64,000 bases of DNA, taken from the NCBI GenBank assembly GCA_932294295.1, contig OW028580.1, positions 24,724,975 to 24,788,974 of the forward strand, given 5' to 3'. This document shows positions 10,709-21,400 of this stretch, piece after piece (position 1 is the first letter of the stretch; every line of letters begins with the position of its first letter). Source of the DNA: Alitta virens. Its lineage: Eukaryota > Annelida > Polychaeta > Phyllodocida > Nereididae. A model generated the notes under the pieces. That model had not been told where the DNA came from and searched no databases. It was given only the letters and a program-made list of their open reading frames with translations. The translations under genes and the position numbers were made by a program.

Positions 10709-11029
10709 GAAAATATAATGCTTTTACTTTGAATTTGTGTTATCTATATTTATGTAATCTTACATAATTAACATGAACACCAGTATAGTCTGCAGAAAAT
10801 GTTTTGTACAATTGTATGTTTTTCAATGTAATTCTTGAAAATATATGTTTTATACTATCTCACTTGTGTTTGATAATTCTCACTGTATCTTAATTTTGTA
10901 CTTATTTCATATACTGTTAAATTCAAATTACCTCAAATCTCAAGTCATGCTAAGTATAGTTCAAATAGTATAGTGTATACCCTCCAGGTGGCTAATAGAA
11001 CATCTAGTATAAGTTTTATACACAAGGTG

Positions 11030-11279
11030 TCTAGACTGTAGTTTTAAAAATTAACCCTAGAGCGATTTTTACATCCCTAGTTCACGATTTAGCACTAGAG
11101 GGCTTAACGTCTGTAGTACCAAAATTTCAGCCAGGGGTTTCATTCCCTAGTTCCAAATTTAACACTAGAGGGCTTTTTACGTCTGTAGTACCAAAACTTT
11201 CCGCTAGGGGTTTACATCCCTAGTTCCAAAATTACCACCAGAGGCGCTGCTCTGACATCAGCGCGCATTACGTACTACT
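11030..11279 (-). repeat. Right terminal inverted repeat of the Polinton
   Basis: Reverse-complement counterpart of the left TIR, with the same subunits (CCCTAGTTCCAAA, TAGGGGTTTACATCCCTAGT) and a slightly different unit spacing, so the two arrays have diverged by unit turnover. Confidence 0.85.
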
Positions 11280-11285
11280 TCTGGT
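11280..11285. other. Right target-site duplication TCTGGT of the Polinton
   Basis: Identical to 6938-6943. Together they fix the element borders to the base. Confidence 0.85.
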
Positions 11286-11426
11286 CCCTTCGACATTAAA
11301 TTTTTTTAATATGTTTGAAAGCTAATCAATTAGTTTTCTTCAGCTTTTCTACATTTAGTGGACATGAGCAGCATTGCACAGGATTATCACGAGATTTAGC
11401 AATATCATCAATCAGATTATGATATT

Positions 11427-11652
11427 TTAACTAAGCTTTCTCTCTATCAAGTGTATTTTGGCCTGCTTAGTTGATTCCCATCCAGTTCTGTTAACAGAGG
11501 ACCCATCTGGAATGTACCACATTACACACTGCAGAACCTGAGGAGATGTCTGCAGACGAGATACTTTTATGACAGTATCTTCTTCTGTAATTCCTGAATC
11601 AAGGCCAAATATTTCTTTTGATTGTCTTGCTGAGGCATGCTTTGATTATCTA
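11427..11652 (-). pseudogene. Possible coding relic of unknown type
   Basis: On the minus strand, about 70 codons are open with protein-like composition (EIFGLDSGITEEDTVIKVS, later QCVMWYIPDGSSVNR), ending in TAA at 11429-11427. No ATG opens it and no splice sites were settled. It lies just outside the Polinton. Could be an exon of an unrecognised gene or a transposon fragment. Confidence 0.25.
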
Positions 11653-12057
11653 TAGGCTTCATATTCCATATTCTATTATTATTCTACATTCAGTCTGATA
11701 ATTATTTGAAGTTACATCAGTCTCATCAACTTGTAACGGCTTATTTCCAATTGTAAAGTTTTCTATACTATAAAATAAGTTTCTATACCCTATACCTGAA
11801 TAACAAAATGATTTTAATATGTAAACCTTATCCTGAACAAGATGCATATTCCAAACACCATTACAAGGTCAGTGTAGTATCACAACAGCCTCTTTCGGAT
11901 AAATGGGCAGACCATTGGCTCGTTTTCAACCAGTAATGGCATTGGTCATTTCTAGGGTTTCTTAAAAATATCCTTAATTTAGTAGAGATGCAAAACATAC
12001 TTAAGCAAGTTCTTCTGTAAAAGTGTTTTGATCTTCCATTGATGTAATATTAAAAGA

Positions 12058-12300
12058 TTAGCCACAGACGGAAGAAAAACCTACAATTCGCGTGATATTC
12101 AATACCCGTAACTTTGAAGCTCTGGTGGACCACATAGATGTTATCCAAATACATAAAATTTCAGAAATCTTCATTATATCCTGAAAAGAACATTTTAAGA
12201 CTAGGGACAGATTGAATTTCTGATATTTTGGCGGATGATGCCTCCTAACAGCCACCTAAGGATAACACCAACACGTGTACTAGAATCAATTATTTCTGTG
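12058..12300 (-). repeat. Inverted copy of the 5397 dispersed repeat
   Basis: 12245-12300 reversed matches 5397-5447 over about 50 bp (GATTCTAGTACACGTGTTGG versus GATTCTAGTACATGTGTTGG), including the GTTATCCTT that precedes the hairpin in the other copy. Confidence 0.6.
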
Positions 12301-12934
12301 TAGTTTTATTAATAGTGTATAGTTATTTGTCAGGACTAATCTCTTTTCTACCCATGTATTCACTATTTTGCCTGTATACAGAAGGATAGAAAATGTATTT
12401 AGTGTGCAAAACCTTATTTCCACTCCTGTATGTGGCCACCACCATGCAAGATAATCCCCGGAATTTTCTTCAGGATAGGAAATCTGGCTTTTTTTTAACC
12501 AAATTATTTTAGCAGTTATACAGGTTGCACCAGACCAAAATGATGAAGATTTGAACCAAAATGCAATTCAATAAAAGAGTTAATTTGACTATTTCACCTG
12601 TTCTAGAGTATTTTCACTTGAGAAATATTACAATCATATGACATTTATTATGTAGGGGTAAAGTAAGATAAGGTCACCCAAACTGACAATTGTTGTGAGC
12701 ATGCAAAAATGAATGCTAAGGTGGCAGATAAAAAGATACTTATTTACACTTCATCTTCCTCTTTATTGTGCTGATATAACCCGGATCGCTGGGTAACTCT
12801 ACTCTGACTAGATTTTTGTCATATTGAAAGTAGTCAGAGAAGCTGCAATTGTTCTATTTTGTCTTATGGATTCATTCGTATTAGGCATTCATATTAGACA
12901 ATCATATTAGGCATTCATTTTCATTTCATCTTAG

Positions 12935-13022
12935 CAGCTTAGTCTAGAGTTGAGGACCAGAGCGGGATTCGAATCGGCGTCCTGAATTGCCAGTGGATTC
13001 TGTAGCCATTAGGCAACCAGGT
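12935..13022 (-). repeat. tRNA-like sequence, probably SINE head or tRNA pseudogene
   Basis: On the minus strand, a box A-like TGGCTACAGAATCC is followed about 25 bp later by a box B-like GATTCGAATCCC. The cloverleaf is imperfect, so it is scored as tRNA-derived and not as a gene. Confidence 0.4.
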
Positions 13023-13439
13023 GATTAATATTGGAGAAATAGCATTTAATTATTATGATTATATATTGGATTAACTTCTAAAGTTTTGTAAGTGATTCAT
13101 TATTCCCAATGTCTAATAAAATGATCCCACACATTTGAAGATAACTGTAAAATGCATCATTTTACACCCTGTTCACACAGCAGCCATGTTGCCTCATTGA
13201 CCTCATTTTGCACTCAGATATAGTATTGTGAGGTCATCAGTAGACAATGGCCATGGCGAGGTCACAGAGTGACAGAACAATGGAGAATTCAAAATAAGGT
13301 CAATGAAACATTATTGCCGTGCGAAAAGGGTGTTACAACAGCTAAATGAGGGATGTTATTGTGACATAAATACAGCTTAAATCTACATACACCTCAATTA
13401 AAATTCTTGCCTGAGAGTTCAGTCTAACAAGTGGTACAC

Positions 13440-13830
13440 TTCTTGAGATTAAAAAATGGTGTTTAGTCCATCAAATCATTTGTCTGATCACTTTGCCGAA
13501 ACACGATCTACTAGTAGACCATCTTTGCTTTGCCTTCGACCTTCCATTGCTCCAAGAGGATCAGTTTTTACTCCTGAGGATTGTCTTTATGTATCACTCC
13601 CAGGCCCGGGCACCCTTCATGAGCAACAGTCCAGCTGGATGTCGTTCGGATGAGACGTTTAATCGGCGGTCCCTTGTACTTAATTGGTGTCAATGCTGAG
13701 GCAAGTAAAAGACTCCACCCATAGGGGGAAATGTGTAATATGGGTGGACTCCTCTCTCTCACCTCATCAATCAACCCTCGATAGCGGCAAGAACTTGCCT
13801 TAGAGGGCTGCACTTCCCATATCTATCTAT
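13440..13830 (+). repeat. SINE-like retroposon relic
   Basis: Contains GATGTCGTTCGGATGAGACG, TCAATGCTGAGGCAAGTAAA and CCACCCATAGGGGGAAATGT. This block is partly repeated at about 50470-50540 (TTGCATGAGACGTTG, CTGATGCAAGTAAA, ACCCACCCATTTGGCAAAT), so it belongs to a dispersed family. Closely similar core sequences are known from SINE-type repeats of marine invertebrates. Confidence 0.45.
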
Positions 13831-13913
13831 CTCTCTATTCTATCTTTCTATGGTGTGTTAGTCTGTTGGATTCATAAAATGTCAACAATGTGTAGGCATA
13901 TTCTTAACACAAT

Positions 13914-14014
13914 CACAGGCGTTTGCCAACATACTGTATATGACATTGCTCAGTAATAACACACTTATACTTTAACTAAGTTGCTAAGGGCTGTCATGAT
14001 GGCAAACGCCTGTG
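13914..14014. mobile_element. 101-bp hairpin MITE
   Basis: CACAGGCGTTTGCCA (13914-13928) is exactly inverted at 14000-14014. Confidence 0.65.
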
Positions 14015-14737
14015 AGTATATATACGTTCATATCAACTGCAATTTTACATATCAAGATAAAACCTAATGCAGTCAATTCTAGTTAGTATCCATAAAAAAT
14101 GACTATGCAAACGATGTTGCTGTTAACATGCATGATCAAACTGGTTACCCAGGTGGGTGGATGGATTATGGGTAATCCAAAATAAATGTCCACTTCTTTT
14201 TTTGTCTTAGTTTTACATATATATGTCATGGTGAAGCACAAAATAAATAATATATAAATGTTACCAAAAAGTGAAATCCTTACTTTCTAATCCACAAAAA
14301 CACCTCTGTACAAATTAACTTCATGTTTCCTATATTTGCCAGACTATGTGATTTTGCAGCATTGCTGCAATGGCGCCAAATCTAGGTCAATTATTGTGCC
14401 TGTAGATTTTTATGACGTGTACACGGTCAAATTCCTTGCTCCCCCACCAGGATCATTGCTCTATTCGAAATCTTGCAGACCCTCAGGTCATTCGCCCTTA
14501 AACGCCACCTAGCGGGGGGAGATAAAATTTACGCCATTTTGTCATTACTCTAGCCATTTGTTATGGTCCCAAAGAAGAAGAGGAAATTACAAAGGAATAT
14601 GCAAACTTCAAGTTAGTTCTTTCCCAGAAGTGTTATTGTTGCTAACATTTCTGCCCATTTTGTGCTGCTCCCATACCATTTGTGACAAAATACCGTGAAA
14701 CAGGTTGACATTTATTTAGAATCCTACTATAGGTTTT

Positions 14738-14880
14738 CTACGTCCTGAATTTCTGCACCTGATGGGCTAATTAAGACAGGCAGGGGCCACGACAATGAGA
14801 TGATGGATGAAACAGCCATCCAACTTAGAGTCGACCGGGTATTGAACCTGCTACCTCTGAGCTACATCTCAGTGAGGGCC
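14738..14880 (-). mobile_element. tRNA-derived SINE, copy 1 (decayed)
   Basis: Shares TTTCTGCACCTGATGGGCTA, GCCATCCAACTTAGAGTCGA and CCGGGTATTGAACC with the four copies further right. Read on the minus strand the head has box A and B motifs; here box A is degraded. Confidence 0.6.
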
Positions 14881-15159
14881 AGAAAACATTCCACATCAGC
14901 TAGACGTCTGGCTGGTATCACCCATGTCGGATACATGTCGTGATGTTGTATTTATCCATCTGATTTAGTCTCCTCCCACCTCTGTGAAATTTCAATGTTG
15001 CTGTTCTGGAAAATTCGAGCAAAGGACCCAAGAAGTGAGGCTAGTCCTTAGTCGCTACTAATAATCCCATCTTTGTTTATGTGCAATTTTCGCACATTTT
15101 GGCCTGTACGTGATGGATATGAAACAAAAATGCTATTTCTTATTTAGATATAGCGGTTT

Positions 15160-15300
15160 GGGTCCTGAAGCTGCTTCTACTTCTTCCTCTGCTTCATCCC
15201 CTGCTTCTTCCTCTGTTTCTTCCTTCTGCTTCATCCTCTGCTTCATCCCCTGCTTTTGCCTCTGCTTCTTCCTTCTGCTTCTTCCTCTGCTTCTTCTTTA
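15160..15300. repeat. Compound (CTGCTTCTTCCT)n low-complexity repeat
   Basis: Imperfect tandem CTTC/CTCTG units. ORFs across it are low-complexity and not taken as genes. Confidence 0.7.
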
Positions 15301-15435
15301 GTTACTTGAACACCTCTGTCATCATTTCATCTCGAAATTAGTGCATTAGTCGTCAAGGAACTGTAGTCATAAAATCACTGGATGTGGCGACGTTCTTAGG
15401 CGCTTAATCTATAAAAGAAACTTTTTTTTTTACAG

Positions 15436-18400
15436 GATAACAACCCTGGAGATTACATAGTAGCCAACAGACCTGACTTCAGAGCATCCAAAGATGTTGC
15501 TTCAGCCAGGCTCTCCGGCCGGGAGTCTGTTCCATGCCAGAAAAAGTAATACTAGGGAAAAAAGAGCATTCCACACGACATCTTATTTGTCTCAGTTTCT
15601 TCCTGTGGTTGGCATGTTACAGTTGTTGATGGTGATGGCATTTAACTTAGTAGGATGTAGACCTATACATCATGATTATTTTTCTTTGTGCTCTTCTCTC
15701 CTGTATGGTCTTCCATGAGGTGCGTACAAGCCCATTGATACATTTACCATAACTTTCAGTCTTCTCCCATACAGCTTACCCCTCAACCAACTTTTGTTTG
15801 CTTGTATAGATCCAACAAAATTCCTCGAAATTGTTATAAAACATCAATTGATGTTGACCTTTTTCTGGTGATCAATATCTCGATGAAAAACTATGCTTAA
15901 ATTGACATGCGGATTATAATCACCATTATTTTTAATTAAGACAATTTTTTCAATCAGCTGTGTTATGCATGTTGGCAACATGTGATGCAAATCATCTATA
16001 GGCCTAACGAATATTTGTATGGGCAAGTGCGACACCACTTTAGTCAGGCATGTTCTGTGAAGGATTATAGATTGGCTTACTAATTACTAATAACTATTCA
16101 GTTCTGTGTTCCACTGGCAGGTAAGTCAAAATAAACTGAATTTATTTACTTTCTGACAGTTTTTCACTAACACGAGGCATTTTACTGCATGTGCCAAGAA
16201 TGACTGACCCCATCGCCATCGAAGGCAACTTCATCTAACTTGTAATTTATTTAAAATTTTTTCATGTTATTTACTAACTGCCCCTTAGCAGTGAAAACCA
16301 TGTTACTTCACATTACTTTGTATATCATTTTTAAGGTGTAACTTTACATTTTGGGTTAAGACTGAAAAAGTCGTTAAATGATGCTGACTCAATTGTAATT
16401 TAAAATGGAGGTCAGTCATTTTAGACGCAGACAAAAGGTCCAAGATCTTGCCATGGCCAATTTGTTTTTTCAGTTAACCACAAAAACATGCAGAAATATC
16501 CAAAGAAAGCGATCTCCAGACATTACAGATGGCACAAGATATGTTTGACAGCACTTGCAGCTTTGAATTTAGCTGTCATATGCTTCTGTTTGTTCGCTAA
16601 TTGGGTTCGTATTATCAAATAAATATCTTTTAGAAATTCTTAATTTTCATAAAGGATCATTAATTAGTACTTCAGTGGAATTGTTGTACATTGATGGTGG
16701 TGTCAGCTGGTTATTAGAAGATTTGAGGTTTAATTTGAATTTTTGTCTTAATGTTAAATTTTTCTTATTATTTTATATTCTAATCTCTTTCATGCTCATT
16801 GTGTAATATTTCAACCCTCACCTTTATGGAGCGATTCATATATGAGAGTGCTACATCATATGCTTTACTATTCAAATTATTTAAAATTAATTTAGTGTTG
16901 TGTCTTTTCAATCAGATATCAACCCTCTATCACTATTATTACTGAAAACCTTCTTGAGAAGACTTGACATCTCTGCTCTGCCAATGGCTAACAGCATTCA
17001 TTGGACCAATGTAAACCCCACCTGGCATGCTATGTGGGACCTTTACACTGCCTTTTAGACATTGGCCAGACAGTATTCCAAACTGGACGCTATCATGAAT
17101 AATAAAAAATGAAAAAAAAATACAAAAAAAAGGCACCTATACTTTGACTAAGAGAAATATTGGGGGCCCCCAGGTACAAAACAATAACACAATTGTTACC
17201 TTGTGAGGCATGAGGTATGTACACCTCAAATGTTATGTACAACTCGGCCTATCAGCCTCGTTGTACATTGACATTTTGGGGTGTACATATTTTGTAACCA
17301 TTGTATAATTGTATTATGTCTTATCAGGGGAAGGGGACAGTCATTTTACACCCAGCCATTCCAGCTGCATGTGTAGTCATGGACGTAAAAACCCTACCTC
17401 GCACCAGAGCATGACTCTTTGGTACAATGGTTAGCATTCTGACTTTTAGTCTGAGGGACCAGAGTTCGATTCACATTCAGGGAGAATTGTTACACATGTC
17501 AACGCTTGTCGACTAAGGTTGGCCAATATTTATCCGATGTCCACTGATCTGGCATGGTTTCTGGAAATTGCATAGGCTTTAGAAAATATTTCAGTGTCTA
17601 GACTGATTATATATACATATGTCAATGTGACCACCTAATATTTGCAATAAACACTATGTATACATTTGCAGCATATTATGACAAGGCTACAAGAAAAAAC
17701 AGCAATTAAACAACCGACAGAAAATTTACAACCGACTCGACAACAGCAGCTTACAACAAAGGCAGCTGTGGTGGTGAGTTTTAACATTTATTTATCACTG
17801 ATTATACAGCTTGCACTGGTGTGACATGAGTACAGGGGTTCACTGTGAAACACCAGTTACACTCTTTTGAAGAAATAGAGAAGCATAAGGAACCTTTCAA
17901 GATGTTTCCTAGGCCTATAGTTGATATCTTTTAGATCACCTGTGACCTAGACCTTTGACCCAAGGTCATCCATCTCAGATCGAGTAACGAATCCAATGGT
18001 CAAGTACTAACTATAACCAAAATGTAGTGAAATACCCAAGTCTGGGTGTAAAGTTTTGCCATTTTACCCATTTCAGGGGGTAGTTACCCCAGAATGAATA
18101 CAGAGATGCGAGGTCGTTTCATTTAGGTTGCCATGCTTACCAGAAACCCTATGCATATTCAATGATCATTCATAATTACCACATATGATCATTCAGACTG
18201 AAGTTATAGCATTTTACCCCAATAGTTATTATGCTACGAGGTCATTGAATGTGTTGTAACATGATGGCAGTGCCCTAAAGATTCGAGATAGTTTATTTCC
18301 ACAGAACAATTAAAAAAAAGAATATCTGTATAGGATATCAACTAATTTACTGTGGAAAGGGGTTCCCCAAAGACAATCAGTTGTCACTAACTGGGGAGCT

Positions 18401-21400
18401 CCCTATGTGGTAAGTGGGAAACCTCTGCCTGCAAGGTTGTGAATTACAATTAAATTATGATATTATAGTCTTATTCGTGATGAAGGGGGGGGGGGGGGAT
18501 GTTAATGGTAATGGGATGACAAAAGAGGATGAAACACCACAGATTAGTCAAATTGTGTGCACAATTAACAATTATGAATTAAACAGACATTGGAATAATT
18601 ATTAATATAATACGTCTTTTAGTAGGAGGTAAAACCTTTTGAACTATGGGTGTATATCATATCCCTCATTTTATGAGGGCAACTATTATAGACGGTATAC
18701 CACTGGCATTCTATCTGATATTATTTTTTTGCAAAGGAATGTCATATTTGGGGAGTGAAGAAAGCGTGCTGTCTGAGTTTCTTCTAAAAATAGCATAAAA
18801 TTACAAGGCAACATTTGGGTTTCATATTTAAAGCAAAACTTTAAGTTATGCAGTGCCCACAGGTCGGTAGCTTTAAGAACAGCTTTTTTTTGTAGTTTGC
18901 TTAAGTTATTAATAGTACATCCCTCAGGATAACTTACATCCCAGGATGTAGAGTACATAAACCAAATTTGGTGGAGATTCTATCGTTCAGACTTATAAAG
19001 TAATAACATTTTACCCCATTTGGTGGTAATTACCATATAGGGTCATTTGATATGTTCAGACATGATGACATCATCCACAAGAGAATATATACCAAATTTG
19101 GTGCAAGTACGATCCTTCACACTGAAGTCATAGGTCTCAATGCTACTAGCAAGTGGTTTCACATCCCATATTTCATAATCAATTGAATGAAATTTTGAAA
19201 AAAATCTTTGGTGTTGTTTTCAGACAAAAGAAAAATTAAAAGAGTCTAACATCCAAAAGCAAATACATCCTTCTCAAGAAATTGCAAGGAAATGGGTCAT
19301 TACTACATGGCACAGTCATCCCATTAATGTTATCTGCAACAATGCCTCCAAAAAGTTCAGTGATTGGAATGTTCTCCTTGTGATAGATGACGACAAAACG
19401 TAAGTTGCACTCAAAATCTCCTTGTGTACCATGACAGTTTGCTTTTCTAAATTCTTTTTATAGTAGTCCTATTTAAGAAATATTTTCCAATTTGTCATAC
19501 TGTATGCAAAAAATGTAAGGAAATTAAATTAATTTATACATAAGTCTGTTAAAATATGATAAAATTCATGTTTGTTGCTTACTTGTTGCCATGGATACGA
19601 AAAAAACAAACGCAAAAAACACTTTAGTCCAAGAAATTACAATCTTAATTAAAAGTGATTTCTAGATATTTAGTAAAATTATGAGTTATTTATTCAAGAA
19701 AATTATCAATTCAATGATACAAAATTAGAGGTGTGGACAATGAAAAAACGAAAAACCAAATTTTGAGGGGCACCTAAATATATTCCAGTGAAAATGATTT
19801 TGAAATTCATTGAACTGTTATGTTTGGCTTCAGCGTACATAGTTGTGATGATGGAGTACTTAGAAGATTGCCGGATGAGTCACCATTGCACATCTATTCC
19901 AAATTACGAGAGACACCTCTCTTCAGAGCAATTCTTCATGCTATACAGGTGAGTACTTGCAGTGTACAGGGAGAGACAAAATTGAAAAAGAAAAATTATT
20001 CTGAATTTCATTTAAAGGGGTCTACATGGCCAAATGTGCTACGCGTGTTTTCCATGCGTTTGGATAAACGAATGGAAAAACGCATGGTTTTCACCTCATT
20101 TTAATTAGGCAAAACCACGCGTTTTCCATGCGTTTATCCTTCTCATGCAAAACGCACATGGCACATTTGGCCATGTACATGGGTCTCAAAAAAAAGAAAG
20201 CAATGTCCCATGTCGCCATCTAAGAAAAAAAATCTAATTTCTCATGTCACCCATGTCACGAAGTAAATAATACCTAAGAATATAAAAACTATCGCCTGTC
20301 ACTTTTAAAGGAGATAGAGTCGTATGTCCATCATCATTTAAGAGCTTCAGTGTCACTTTGTCCCTGGTTAAGAACGGCAACATTGCCGATTTTGTATATT
20401 TTTACCCATGCAGACTCATATAAAAGGCTGAGCTCGCAGATCGAGTGAAGAGTGTGACAGTTATCAGGGGAAGCAAAAGTAATGTCAGAAGTGGAGAAGT
20501 GATCCATATATCAGCTTGAAGTGACCCAGTGATGGAAGTGGGAAATCTTGGTAGGGGGAACTCTTAACCCAGCAGCTTGGCCACTCAGGCTCGGCGTAGC
20601 ATGATTACACTGTGTATTTAGATTAAAAAATATATATATCAGATATTCAATAACGTTAATAATGTATTTTTCGATAATAAAATACCTGTATTGAAGGGCA
20701 TAACTGGAAATTAAGCAGTCATTAAGTGATTACTGTCTGAGGGGCAGTGAGGGCCATAACTGCAAGGCCACCAGCTGGCAGGCAATTCACCTGGTAATAT
20801 GGCCCCATTCCTGGAAGGCTAGCTGGCCCATTAATGGACACGATTGGCTCCAAATCTGGAAAGCTCTTTCTTGGAAGGCTGGCCCTTCAAACCTGGAAGG
20901 CTGGCCTGAGTAGGGAAGTTGGCCCCTTCACTAGACTGGCCCCGGAAGATAGCCCCAGGTTGAGGGAGGCTGGTACCTGCAAAATGAAATGTTGCCCAGG
21001 GCCCCTTTCACCAAAGGGTGCCTTTTCAGCCACAGTATCATAGCCATTATTGCATGTTGCCACTTGCTGTGCCAGAATCTGTTGTAGCCACTGTATCCAA
21101 AGAGCCAATATTTGGCCATGTTTATCTATGGACACTGCAGCTAGGACCAATTATCTTCTGGGCTACCTTTGAAAATCAAAATATCTTGGTGCTAAAAACC
21201 TAAATAAAAAATAAAATAGAGCAAAGTCGTTGAAGGAGCTGTAGCACTGCAGAGCTCCGCGTTTTTTGGTGGGGGGACTTAGTTCTGCCTCACTTCCATC
21301 ACTGGACTTTAATATTTTCATTTTCAGGAAGGAGCTGAGGTGATATATTTTAAGCCGAAATGGTGGGCGTTCCAAAATCTAAACAGGACAGGACTTCCAA

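Larger units (their letters stand above)
6944..11279 (+). mobile_element. Internally deleted Polinton/Maverick DNA transposon with intact ends
   Basis: The element starts AGTAGTA and ends TACTACT. It is bounded by a perfect 6-bp direct repeat, TCTGGT, at 6938-6943 and 11280-11285, the target duplication length known for Polintons. Its ends form inverted repeats of about 250-270 bp composed of tandem units. Inside lie two unidentified ORFs (7441-7881, 8449-9000), a retroviral-type integrase fragment and a family B DNA polymerase fragment, all on the plus strand. At 4.3 kb it is far shorter than the usual 15-20 kb; ATPase, protease and capsid genes are absent. Integrase and polymerase are both truncated where they meet at about 9664, so a large internal deletion removed the C-terminal integrase, the intervening genes and the N-terminal polymerase. 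It is non-autonomous but may still be mobilised in trans, since both ends are preserved. Confidence 0.9.

Noticed and set aside
15110..15301. ORF rich in Ser then Phe/Cys/Leu
   Set aside because: It is the translation of a CTGCTTCTTCCT low-complexity tract. It was considered as the missing membrane-anchor exon of the STELLO-like gene, but no donor in a matching phase was convincing.
17405..17480. Functional tRNA gene
   Set aside because: Box A and box B are present, but the acceptor stem and D arm do not pair properly; kept as tRNA-derived repeat only.
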